Assembly (NCBI GenBank): GCA_002405525.1
Contig: DHLY01000058.1
Coordinates: forward strand, 92,622 to 122,284
Reading direction: 5' to 3'
Origin: Proteobacteria bacterium UBA4656
GTDB taxonomy: Bacteria; Pseudomonadota; Gammaproteobacteria; Xanthomonadales; Ahniellaceae
DNA length: 29,663 bases
Below the pieces are notes generated by a model. The model did no database searches. It was not told the origin of the DNA and worked only from the letters and a program-made list of their open reading frames with translations. Shown piece after piece: positions 7,206 through 14,787 of this stretch; position 1 is the stretch's first letter; each line of letters opens with the position of its first letter. The position numbers and the translations under genes are program-made.

Positions 7206-8506
7206 CGGGCGACATCGCCGTGGCGCAGAGGGACCGCGACGCGGCCGCGAGCAATCACGGCGCGCACGTCCTCCAGCCGCCGAACGTCGGCCAGCGGATC
7301 GCCGCGTACGGCGATGAGATCGGCGGCGAGTCCTTCGCGGATCACGCCGAACTCGCCCTCGCGGCCGAGCGCGCGCGCGGCGTCGACGGTCGCCGCGCGG
7401 ATCGCCTGCGCGGGCGTCATGCCGTGTTCGACCATGAAGGCGAACTGGCGTGCGTTGAGCCCATGCGGGAACACGCCGGCGTCGGTGCCGAAGCCGACGC
7501 GCACGCCGGCCTTGACCGCCTCGCGGAAACCCGCGCGCTGGGTGCCGGTGGTCTCGTCGTTCTTGCGCAGGATCTCGGCCGGCCAGCCATCACGCCGACC
7601 GACCTGCGCGATGTACGTGCCGTTGTAGACGTCGGCCACCAGCCAGGTGCCGTGCTCGCGCATCAGGCGGATGCCCTCGGCGTCCAGGTACGATCCGTGC
7701 TCGATGCTGCGCACGCCGGCGCGCACGGCGCGGTGGATGCCCTCGGCGCCGTGCGCGTGCGCCACCACGAAACGACCGGCGTTGGCGGCTTCGTCGACCG
7801 CGGCACGCAGTTCGGCCTCGTCGTACTCGGGCGCGCCCGGCGTGGTGCCGGCGGTCAGCACCGCGCCGGTGGCGATCACCTTGACGAAGTCGGCGCCGCC
7901 ATTGATGAGTTCCCTCACGCGCCGGCGCACCATGGCCACGTCGTCCGCCACGCCGCGGCGCATCTCGGCGGGCGGCTCCACGTCGGGCGCGAGCCCGGTG
8001 ACCTCGCCACCACCCTTGCTGACCGTCAGGTAGGCGCCGGCGACGTACATGCGAGGCCCCTCGACCTGGGCGGCATTGATGGCGTCGCGCAGGGCGACGT
8101 CGACGAAGGCGCGGTAGGTGCCGACGTCGCGCACCGTGGTGAAGCCGGCATGCAGGGTGGCACGCGCGTTGGCCGCGCCGACCAGCGCGTCGCGCGCGGC
8201 CGAACTGAGCAGCGGGGCGGCGGGACTTGCGCCCTGGATGTCGCCGACCAGGTGCGTGTGCAGGTCGATCAGCCCTGGCATCGCCACGTGGCCGGACCAG
8301 TCGAGCACGCTCGCGCCGTCGGGGATGGCGCTGGCCGGCACGATCTCGCCGATGCGCTCGCCATCGACACGGATCGCCAGGCCATCGCGCAGCGCACCGC
8401 GTTCCACGTCGAGCACGGCGTCGGGCTTCACCCAGTAGCTGTCGCCGTCGGCCGCGGCGACCGGCGACAGCAGCAGCACGCCCAGCGCCAGCGCGTAGCA
8501 CCGCAT
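7202..8506 (-). CDS. Periplasmic metal-dependent amidohydrolase (prolidase/imidazolonepropionase-like)
   Basis: 434-aa amidohydrolase-superfamily enzyme with a Sec signal peptide (MRCYALALGVLLLSPVAAA, cleaved near residue 19), so it acts in the periplasm. All metal ligands of a binuclear site are visible: His83 and His85 (DLHTHL), the Lys to be carboxylated at 209 (FVKVIATGAV), His250 with His252 (VVAHAHG), His270 (SIEHGSY) and Asp342 (FGTDAG). The segment GADFVKVIATGAV followed by PEYDEAELRAAVDEA is typical of the group that hydrolyses Xaa-Pro or N-acyl dipeptides. That activity is a family expectation, not shown here. The ATG shares its A with the TGA of the Rieske gene (TGATG), and the permease start overlaps its stop, so the three genes are tightly coupled. 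Confidence 0.9.
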   Translation of the reverse strand: MRCYALALGVLLLSPVAAADGDSYWVKPDAVLDVERGALRDGLAIRVDGERIGEIVPASAIPDGASVLDWSGHVAMPGLIDLHTHLVGDIQGASPAAPLLSSAARDALVGAANARATLHAGFTTVRDVGTYRAFVDVALRDAINAAQVEGPRMYVAGAYLTVSKGGGEVTGLAPDVEPPAEMRRGVADDVAMVRRRVRELINGGADFVKVIATGAVLTAGTTPGAPEYDEAELRAAVDEAANAGRFVVAHAHGAEGIHRAVRAGVRSIEHGSYLDAEGIRLMREHGTWLVADVYNGTYIAQVGRRDGWPAEILRKNDETTGTQRAGFREAVKAGVRVGFGTDAGVFPHGLNARQFAFMVEHGMTPAQAIRAATVDAARALGREGEFGVIREGLAADLIAVRGDPLADVRRLEDVRAVIARGRVAVPLRHGDVAR

Positions 8507-9585
8507 CAGGGCGCGCCCTCGCCCGTCGCGTAGGCTCGCCGCAGCAGGTTCTGGAAATGCCAGACCCCGGATTCGCGCTTCGGGCACAAGCGGCCCGCCG
8601 TGTAGACACCGGATTCGAGCCCGCGCTGCACGGCCTCGCAGATCGCGATGTCCTCGGCTTGGATCTCGTCGGAGAAGGTCTCGTCGCCCTGCGCACGCGC
8701 CAGAGCCTGCGGATCGTCGGCGTAGTAGTAGTCGAATTCCACGCGGCAGCGGCGCACGTCGAGCGGAACGACGCGGTTGGTCTGCAGGCGGCCCGGCATG
8801 ATGTTGAGCATGGTGTTCGGATACACGCAGTAGTACCAGGCCTCGCCGTCGCCGTAGATGCCGGCGTTGTTGCGCAGCGGCGAGTGCTGCAGCGAATACC
8901 AGTCGAAAACTTCGGTGTCGTAGGCGCGGTAGTCGAGCACGCGACTCAGGCCCGGATGGACGTGCGGCAGGTGGTAGCCCTCGAGGAAATTGTCGACGTA
9001 GACCTTCCAGTGGCAGTCGATGTCGTAGGCCACGCGGCGCAGGAAGCGCAGCGCGCCGAGGTCCAGCGGGCGGATGCGCTCGGCGATGCCGCCGAACACC
9101 TGCTCGAAGGGCGGCACTGCGGGCGACAGCGCGACGAAAACCAGACCCTGCCATTCATGCACCCGTACCGCGTGAAGGCGGATCCCGCCGAGGTCGAAAT
9201 CGCGAGCGTTCTGCATCTCGGGCGCGGCGCGCAGCACCCCGTCAAGGGTGTAGGTCCAACCGTGGTAGCGGCAGGAGATCTGCTTCATCCCGCTGCCGCA
9301 GCCACGCGCCAGCGGCCCCGCGCGATGGCGACAGACGTTGTGGAAGGCGCGCAGGCCACCGTCCGGGTGGCGCAGGATCAGGACCTCGCGGCCGGCCACG
9401 TCGGCGACCACGTGGTCGCCCTCGTTCGCCAGTTGCCCATGGTGCGCGGCGAGCTGCCAAGAGCGCACGAAGACGAGGTCGCGTTCACGCGCGAGCCGCG
9501 CGGGATCGACGTACCACGCGACGTCGAGCGCGACGGCCTCGTCGAGGGGACGTTCGGGGTCGGGCGCGGTCGTGCTGGGGATCAT
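8506..9585 (-). CDS. Rieske non-haem iron oxygenase, choline-monooxygenase-like
   Basis: 359-aa oxygenase alpha subunit. The Rieske [2Fe-2S] ligands are C85-x-H87 and C105-x2-H108 (VCRHRAG...SCRYHGW). The mononuclear iron ligands are His205 and His210 in DNFLEGYHLPHVHPGL and Asp312 in EDIAICEAVQRGLES. Glu202 sits where the residue bridging the two metal centres is expected. The C-terminal half (FDYYYADD..., CEAVQRGLES, VWHFQNLL) resembles plant choline monooxygenase and bacterial relatives that hydroxylate quaternary amines such as glycine betaine or carnitine. The substrate here is inferred only at class level. No reductase gene lies nearby, so electrons must come from a partner elsewhere. 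ATG 9585 is chosen because similarity starts there and upstream sequence is repeat. It heads a three-gene operon. No signal peptide, so cytoplasmic. Confidence 0.9.
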   Translation of the reverse strand: MIPSTTAPDPERPLDEAVALDVAWYVDPARLARERDLVFVRSWQLAAHHGQLANEGDHVVADVAGREVLILRHPDGGLRAFHNVCRHRAGPLARGCGSGMKQISCRYHGWTYTLDGVLRAAPEMQNARDFDLGGIRLHAVRVHEWQGLVFVALSPAVPPFEQVFGGIAERIRPLDLGALRFLRRVAYDIDCHWKVYVDNFLEGYHLPHVHPGLSRVLDYRAYDTEVFDWYSLQHSPLRNNAGIYGDGEAWYYCVYPNTMLNIMPGRLQTNRVVPLDVRRCRVEFDYYYADDPQALARAQGDETFSDEIQAEDIAICEAVQRGLESGVYTAGRLCPKRESGVWHFQNLLRRAYATGEGAP

Positions 9586-9600
9586 GGGGAACTTGCCTTG

Positions 9601-9806
9601 CTTCCCTCTCCCCTCGTGGGAGAGGGGCTGGGGGAGAGGGGACGGGACCGACCGCGAGGCCGGATGCTGCCACGGCAAGCCGGAATGGCGACGCTCGACC
9701 CGCGTACCCATCGGCATCCATCGCGGCACGAGGGACGCGGCCCCAGCGGAGCAGCACCCCTCATCCGGCCTCCGGCCACCTTCTCCCACGAGGAGAGAAG
9801 GAAGCC
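9601..9806. repeat. Inverted pair of CT/GA-rich dispersed repeats
   Basis: CCCTCTCCC (9604-9612), loop CTCGT, GGGAGAGGG (9618-9626) form a perfect 9-bp hairpin followed by ctgggggagaggggacggg. About 160 bases on, CCTTCTC..GAGAAGG (about 9779-9801) forms a second hairpin after ccctcatccggcctccgg. The two share the core cctcgtgggag in opposite directions (9612-9622 and 9783-9793). Repeats of this style (CCCTCTCCC..GGGAGAGGG with GGCCGGAGGCCGG) are common between genes in many GC-rich proteobacteria. They lie between the receptor stop and the Rieske start and may act as transcript ends. Confidence 0.75.
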
Positions 9807-9824
9807 GAGTCCTGCTGTTACCGC

Positions 9825-12272
9825 TCAGAACTCCTGCGAGAACCGCACGCCGAAGATGCGAGGCTGGATGGGGACGATGTAGACCTGCTGCCCGCAGACC
9901 GCCTCGGCGCACTGCGCGAAGCGGGACACTTCGCCGCGCTTGTCGGTGAGGTTGCGGACGTAGAAGTCCACCTTCCAGTCGTCCTTGCCGAAGCCGGCAG
10001 AAACATCCAGGGTGGTGTAGGCCGGCAGGTCGCCGAGGATCCCGCGCTCGACCAGCCGCAGGTCGGACTTGCGCTCGGCCTCGTGGACGACCGCACCCTG
10101 CACGTAGGCGGCGCGGTCGCCCCAGTCAAAGTTGTAGCGACCGGTGACGTTGCCCTTCACCTTGGCGGTGATCGGCAGCTGCGTTCCCTCGGGAGCCTGC
10201 GGCTCGGCGCAGGCGGTGATGGGCCTGCCGGCGCTGTCGGTGCGTCCGCAGTAGTTTTCGGTCAGCTCGGCATCGTAGAACGCGACCCCGCCAGTCATCG
10301 TGAAGTTGTAGCTCACCGCCCACTGCAGGTCCATCTCGAGGCCGCGGATCTCGGCCTGGTTGGCGTTCTTGATCTCGGTGAGGCCGTTGGCGCCGAGCAG
10401 CGCGAACTGGAAGTCGTCCCACTTCTCGAGGAACACCGCGCCGTTGAAGGCCAGCGTGTTGTCGAGCCAGGTCGTCTTCCAGCCCGCCTCCCAGTTGGTG
10501 AGGAAGTCCGAAAGGTACGGCGGCAGCGTGCCGCGGCGGTTGATGCCGCCTGGACGATAACCCTCCGACCAGGTCGCGTAGATCATTTTTTCCGGCGTCA
10601 ACTGGTAAGTCAGGTTCACCTTCCCGACGCGGTCGTTCTCGTCGACCTTCTTGTCGAGGTTTATGCACGGCGCGCCGCGGAAGTCGGTCTGGTCGAAGCA
10701 GGCCGCCTCGCCGGTGCGCGACGAATAGTTGCGGGAGAAGCCGAAGTAGCCCTTCAGGCTGTTGTCGACGCCGAAGAAGCGCGCACCGGCACTGAGGGTG
10801 AGCGCGTCGGTGAGGTCATAGGCGATCTCGCCGAATAGCGCCTTGTCCTTGTCGGTGCGCAGCTGCTTGGTCAACCAGATGGTGTCTTCCCAACCGGTCA
10901 CGGACTGGATCGCCGCCAGATCGTCGACACGGTAGCGCTGCTGGATGTCGTGCGTCTGGCGCTGCCAGAAGACGCCGGCGGTGAAGCGCAAGCGGTCGTC
11001 GGCCGGCGAGGACAGACGCAGCTCATGGCTGCGCTTGCGGTAGATGTCGCGCCCCTGGATGTACTGCGAGGGGTTCACCAACTCGCCGTCGTCGTCGTAG
11101 AAGTAGGCACCGTAGCCGTACAGCGTGTCGTACCAGAAGGCATAGTCCGAGTAGTCGCTGTCGACCTCGACGTCGCGGTTGAGGTTGGCGAAGGCGTAGA
11201 CCAGATCGAAGTTTCCGATCTTGCCCTGCACGGTGAGCGCGGCCTGGTTCCAGCGGTCGTCGGATCGCTCGGGATAGCCATGGCTGAGTTCGAGGTCGCC
11301 CTTGGTGCTGTCGAAGGCGAACAGGCCGCCGCCCTTGGTGCGCTGCGCCATCACCGTCGGTGTGACGGTCCAACTGTCGGCAAGGTCGATCTTCAGTGCA
11401 GCACGCAGGCCGGTGGTGTCGACCGAGTTGTAGTCGTCCTTGGCGAGGTCGAAGTTGTTGTCGGTGATGCCCGAGGTCGGAAAGGTGCGCGTGCCGCGCA
11501 CGTTGTCGACGTAGCCCGCGTCACGCTTGCGCCAAGCCACCAGCCGCACCGCCGCGCTGTCCCCGATCGGCAGGTTGACGTAGGCCTCTCCGACGCCGCC
11601 GGCACCGCCTTCGGTGACCTTGTTGGCCTCGATGCCGTAGGCGGCACTGAAGCCGCTCGGGTCGGGTTTGTTGGTGATGATGCGGATCGTGCCCGCCTGC
11701 GAACTGGCGCCGTACAGCGTGCCCTGCGGTCCGGCCAGAGACTCGATGCGCTCGATGTCGTAGACGTGGATGTCGAGAGCGCCCTGGATGGTGGTGATCG
11801 GCTGCTCGTCGAGATACTGGCCGACGCTGGGCAGCGGGCCGGAGTGGTTGCCGTTGGAGCCAGAGGCGACGCCGCGCATGTAGACCTGGCCGAAGCCCGG
11901 GCCGCCGGACTCGATCGACACCGACGGCAAGTAGCGCGCGAAGTCGTCGAAGTCGGCGACCTGCAACTCGCGCAGCTTCTCCACGCCGAGCACCTGGATG
12001 CTGATCGGCACTTCCTGCAGGTTCTCGGCGCGCTTCTGCGCGGTGACCGTCACCGCCTCGAGAGTCCGCGAGCCGCCTTGCTGGTCCTGCGCCTCGGCGC
12101 TGGTCGCGGGATCGGCGGCGGCATCCGGCGCGGCGTCGGCCGCGGCGTCCAGCGGCTGCTGTGCGAAAGCGATCGGGGCGGCGCCCAGCGCGAGCCAGAT
12201 CGCGCTGACCAGCCGCAGGCGGCTGGGCGCGAAGGACTCGGCGACGGGTGCGGGGGCATCGGAGCGGTTCAT
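9825..12272 (-). CDS. TonB-dependent outer-membrane receptor
   Basis: 815-aa outer-membrane gated porin driven by TonB-ExbBD. Signal peptide 1-37 (hydrophobic IWLALGAAPIAFA, cut before QQP), then an Ala/Asp-rich linker (38-66), TonB box EAVTVTAQK (72-80), plug domain from ~86 (ENLQEVPISIQVL...GPQGTLYGASSQAGTIRIITNKP), and a 22-strand barrel ending in Phe (VRFSQEF), the usual outer-membrane insertion signal. The plug is of the large 'iron complex receptor' group of sphingomonads and Xanthomonadales whose ligands are mostly unknown. Three Cys pairs (AACFDQ..APCIN, NYCGR..ITACAE, QCAEAVCG) lie in likely outer loops and could form disulfides. The ATG has AGGAGA seven bases upstream. It lies 25 bases after the TPR-sulfotransferase and is surely co-transcribed. 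Ligand unknown; a nitrogen-containing compound would fit the downstream genes. Confidence 0.93.
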   Translation of the reverse strand: MNRSDAPAPVAESFAPSRLRLVSAIWLALGAAPIAFAQQPLDAAADAAPDAAADPATSAEAQDQQGGSRTLEAVTVTAQKRAENLQEVPISIQVLGVEKLRELQVADFDDFARYLPSVSIESGGPGFGQVYMRGVASGSNGNHSGPLPSVGQYLDEQPITTIQGALDIHVYDIERIESLAGPQGTLYGASSQAGTIRIITNKPDPSGFSAAYGIEANKVTEGGAGGVGEAYVNLPIGDSAAVRLVAWRKRDAGYVDNVRGTRTFPTSGITDNNFDLAKDDYNSVDTTGLRAALKIDLADSWTVTPTVMAQRTKGGGLFAFDSTKGDLELSHGYPERSDDRWNQAALTVQGKIGNFDLVYAFANLNRDVEVDSDYSDYAFWYDTLYGYGAYFYDDDGELVNPSQYIQGRDIYRKRSHELRLSSPADDRLRFTAGVFWQRQTHDIQQRYRVDDLAAIQSVTGWEDTIWLTKQLRTDKDKALFGEIAYDLTDALTLSAGARFFGVDNSLKGYFGFSRNYSSRTGEAACFDQTDFRGAPCINLDKKVDENDRVGKVNLTYQLTPEKMIYATWSEGYRPGGINRRGTLPPYLSDFLTNWEAGWKTTWLDNTLAFNGAVFLEKWDDFQFALLGANGLTEIKNANQAEIRGLEMDLQWAVSYNFTMTGGVAFYDAELTENYCGRTDSAGRPITACAEPQAPEGTQLPITAKVKGNVTGRYNFDWGDRAAYVQGAVVHEAERKSDLRLVERGILGDLPAYTTLDVSAGFGKDDWKVDFYVRNLTDKRGEVSRFAQCAEAVCGQQVYIVPIQPRIFGVRFSQEF

Positions 12273-12297
12273 CGGCGTCTCCTGGTTCGGATCAGGG

Positions 12298-14346
12298 TCA
12301 GGTTGCGGTTGCCCTCGCGTCGGCGGGATCGGCCGCCGGCGCTTCGGGATAAGTGTCGATGGCGGCACCGAGCGCCTGCCGGAGAGGACCCAGCCAGTTC
12401 TCATAGTGGCGCCAGTGGTCCACGCCCTCGCGGTAGATCGGCCGGCGCACCTGCTCGGAACTGGCGGTACGCACCGGCCGATCATTCTCGAAGAAGCGCA
12501 GGCAACGCGCGTCGAACGGCAGGCCGAGGTGGTCGAGCAGCGCGCGCACCTCGCCGTCAGTATCGACGACCATGCGCTCGTAGACCACGCGGTGGACGCG
12601 GCCCGGCAACACGGCGTCGAAGTGCGCCATCAGGTCGGCATAGTCGCGCCAGTAGCGGCCGAGATCTTCCTGCGAATAGGTGAAATTCTGCCCGCGGGCG
12701 AAGTGCTGCTTGAAGCAGGAGAACCCGCAGGCCATCGGGTGGCGCCGCGCGTCGACGATTCGCGCGTTCGGCAATGCGAGGTGGATCAGCGCCAGATGCA
12801 TGAAATTGTTCGGCATCTTGTCGACGAAACGCGGCGCGCCGCTGCGCCGCAGGATGCGCGTGCGCTCGATGTAGGACTCGCCGAGCGCGCGGACCTCGTC
12901 GGCGCCGAGTTCGGCCAGCGCGTCGTAGTAGGTGTGCTGCTCGCCGCGCCCGGATTGCCGGCGCAGCATGCGCGTCATCGAGATGACTTCGGGCAGTTCC
13001 ATCGTGCCTTCCACCTGCGGGTGGCTCGACAGGATCTGCTCGACCAGGGTGGAACCCGAGCGTGGCAGCCCGACCACGAAGATCGGGTCGTCCGCGGGGC
13101 AGCCCCAGCCGCGGCGCGCGTCGAAGAATTCGCGGGTGAAGACCTTCTTCGCGCGGCGCACACGCATCGTGATCGCCTGCGCGCTGTGCGGCACCGCGGC
13201 GCGGCGCAGACGGTTGCCTTCGGCGTAGTGGCGGAACGACGCTTCCCATGCCGCGCGGTCCTCGAGCGCCTTCCCCAGCGTGAACTCGAAGTGCCAGCGG
13301 TCGGCCGGCGCCAGGTCGGGCGCGGCGAGCTGCTCGCGCATGGCCGCCACGTCGGAATCCTCGAAGCGAACGGTCTTGAGGTTGGCAAGGCTCCAGTACG
13401 CCTCGCCGAAAGACGGCTGCAGCGCAATCGCGCGCCGATAGGCTTCGATCGCCTCTTCCCGGCGACCGGCGGTCTTGAGCGTGTGACCCTGGCTCAACCA
13501 AAGCCGGGCATTGTTGGGATACTCGGCCAGCAGCGCGGCGAACAGGCCGAGCGCCCCGTCGTAGTCGCCGATCCGGCCCAGCACCACCGCCTTGAGGTTG
13601 CGCCAGGACGGATGGTAGGGATCGTGCGCCAGCAGGCGCTCGATCTCGGCCAGCGCGCGAGCCGGCTGGTTGCCGCGATACAGCACCAGCGCATAGTTCT
13701 GCCGCGCCGCATGGAAGTCCGGCGCCAGTTCGAGGCAACGCTCGAGAAGCAGTTCGCCATCCTCGTGGCGACCGAGCCGCGCCGCCACCTCGGCCAGCAT
13801 GCGCAGCGCCGCAACGTCGCTGGGCGCATCCGACAGCCGCGCGCGCAGGCGCGCCTCCGCCTCGTCGAGCCGTCCCTCGGCAAGCGCGGCGCCGGCCGCC
13901 AGCAGACCCGGGTCGGACGCGGCGAAGCGCAGATGCTGCGCGTAGGCGTGTTCGGCGCCGACCTCGTCGCCGGACGCCGCCAAATGGTCGCCCAGTGCCA
14001 GCCACGCCCCGGGCTGGTCCGGCTGCAGCGCGATCGCGCGCTGCAGCGCGCGGATCGCCGCGTCGCCGCGTCCCGCGCGACCCAGCGCCTCGCCGAGCTC
14101 GAGGTGCGCGCGCGACGACCGCGGCAGCATTCCGGCCACGGCCGCCAGCAACGCGACCGCACGCTGCGCATCGTCGAGTGCGAGACAGGACTTCGCCAGC
14201 AGGCGCAGTGCTTCGGGCTGCGATGGATGGACGCGCAGGATCTCTTCGGCCTGGGCCCGGGCCGCGGCCGCATCGAGCGGCAGCAGCCGCGCGCCGTGGG
14301 TGAGCGCCTGCTCCACGGTCACCGTGTCGTCCGCCCTTGCAGCCAT
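12298..14346 (-). CDS. TPR-repeat sulfotransferase
   Basis: 682-aa two-part protein. Residues ~15-325 are tandem tetratricopeptide repeats (for example AHLELGEALGRAGRGDAAIRALQRAIAL written in pairs of helices, and LWLSQGHTLKTAGRREEAI). Residues ~420-665 are a PAPS-dependent sulfotransferase: 5'-phosphosulfate loop GLPRSGSTLVEQIL (426-439), 3'-phosphate segment RRHPMACGFSCFKQHF (534-549) and a C-terminal YREGVDHWRHYENWLGPLR. Such enzymes move sulfate from PAPS to a hydroxyl, tyrosine or amine; the TPR part normally holds a protein or peptide. No signal peptide is seen. ATG 14346 has GGGGA upstream; a GTG at 14412 in frame is less likely because it overlaps the promoter. The next gene is the TonB receptor, 25 bases on. 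The target (receptor, its ligand, or a secreted peptide) is unknown. Confidence 0.9.
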   Translation of the reverse strand: MAARADDTVTVEQALTHGARLLPLDAAAARAQAEEILRVHPSQPEALRLLAKSCLALDDAQRAVALLAAVAGMLPRSSRAHLELGEALGRAGRGDAAIRALQRAIALQPDQPGAWLALGDHLAASGDEVGAEHAYAQHLRFAASDPGLLAAGAALAEGRLDEAEARLRARLSDAPSDVAALRMLAEVAARLGRHEDGELLLERCLELAPDFHAARQNYALVLYRGNQPARALAEIERLLAHDPYHPSWRNLKAVVLGRIGDYDGALGLFAALLAEYPNNARLWLSQGHTLKTAGRREEAIEAYRRAIALQPSFGEAYWSLANLKTVRFEDSDVAAMREQLAAPDLAPADRWHFEFTLGKALEDRAAWEASFRHYAEGNRLRRAAVPHSAQAITMRVRRAKKVFTREFFDARRGWGCPADDPIFVVGLPRSGSTLVEQILSSHPQVEGTMELPEVISMTRMLRRQSGRGEQHTYYDALAELGADEVRALGESYIERTRILRRSGAPRFVDKMPNNFMHLALIHLALPNARIVDARRHPMACGFSCFKQHFARGQNFTYSQEDLGRYWRDYADLMAHFDAVLPGRVHRVVYERMVVDTDGEVRALLDHLGLPFDARCLRFFENDRPVRTASSEQVRRPIYREGVDHWRHYENWLGPLRQALGAAIDTYPEAPAADPADARATAT

Positions 14347-14415
14347 CCGGTCCCCGCCCGACCCGCAGGCGGCGACACCGTGACCCTCACGGCACGTCCA
14401 CTCCGGGTTCACGCG

Positions 14416-14443
14416 AGGGTAACACGGCGGCGTGGCTTGCCAA
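14416..14443 (-). promoter_or_regulatory. Candidate sigma-70 promoter of the sulfotransferase-receptor operon
   Basis: On the minus strand TTGGCA (14443-14438) and TACCCT (14421-14416) are separated by 16 bases. The first matches the -35 consensus at five of six bases. This leaves a leader of about 60 bases to the ATG at 14346. Confidence 0.45.
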
Positions 14444-14484
14444 GATGCCCACGCCCGGGCCGATCGCGCCCCCGGTTGCGTGGA

Positions 14485-14523
14485 GTCCCGCTGCGCGGGT
14501 CCGGGACGACGGGCAAGCGTCCC
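14485..14523 (-). terminator. Competing stem-loops after the 77-aa membrane protein gene
   Basis: GTCCCG (14485-14490)/CGGGAC (14502-14507) and GGGACG (14503-14508)/CGTCCC (14518-14523) share the middle segment, so only one can form at a time. They lie just beyond the stop of the small gene and before the promoter of the sulfotransferase. No T-run, so a weak terminator or attenuator candidate. Confidence 0.3.
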
Positions 14524-14526
14524 GGG

Positions 14527-14760
14527 TCAGCCGTAGCGCGCGTCGTGCCAGCGGTTCCACAGCAACAGGCCGGTCGCGATCACCACCTGCAACAGCAGCC
14601 CCGCCGCCCAAGTCTCGGTGAAGAACTGCAGCCAGACCGCGCACAGCGACAGCAACAGCACGGTCCATTTCCATGCCGGATGCGCATCGCCCTCGGCGTA
14701 CCAATGCGCCCACAACAGCAGCGCGACGATCGGCGGCAGCAGGGTCAGCAAGCCGGTCAC
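14527..14760 (-). CDS. Small membrane protein of unknown function
   Basis: 77-aa protein not recognised as a named family. It is almost wholly hydrophobic with three likely membrane segments at ~3-20 (LLTLLPPIVALLLWAHW), 32-46 (WTVLLLSLCAVWLQF) and 51-69 (WAAGLLLQVVIATGLLLW), separated by short polar loops, and is rich in Trp (8 residues). The C-terminus is basic/polar (RWHDARYG). The GTG start lies 27 bases after the stop of the M14 peptidase gene on the same strand, so the two are probably one transcript. No Shine-Dalgarno is evident. The run of membrane-like residues and the absence of a competing frame argue that it is real; the exact start is uncertain. Confidence 0.65.
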   Translation of the reverse strand: MTGLLTLLPPIVALLLWAHWYAEGDAHPAWKWTVLLLSLCAVWLQFFTETWAAGLLLQVVIATGLLLWNRWHDARYG

Positions 14761-14787
14761 GGCGTGTGATCGGTCCGGCGACCCGAC

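Noticed and set aside
12298..14412. Longer sulfotransferase starting at GTG 14412
   Set aside because: It would sit on the candidate -10 box, lacks a ribosome site, and its added 22 residues (with CREG, CGSGG) look non-coding.
10950..14769. Long plus-strand frames (577 and 923 codons) opposite the receptor and sulfotransferase
   Set aside because: Antisense to two clear genes; composition is Arg/His/Gly-rich with no motif.
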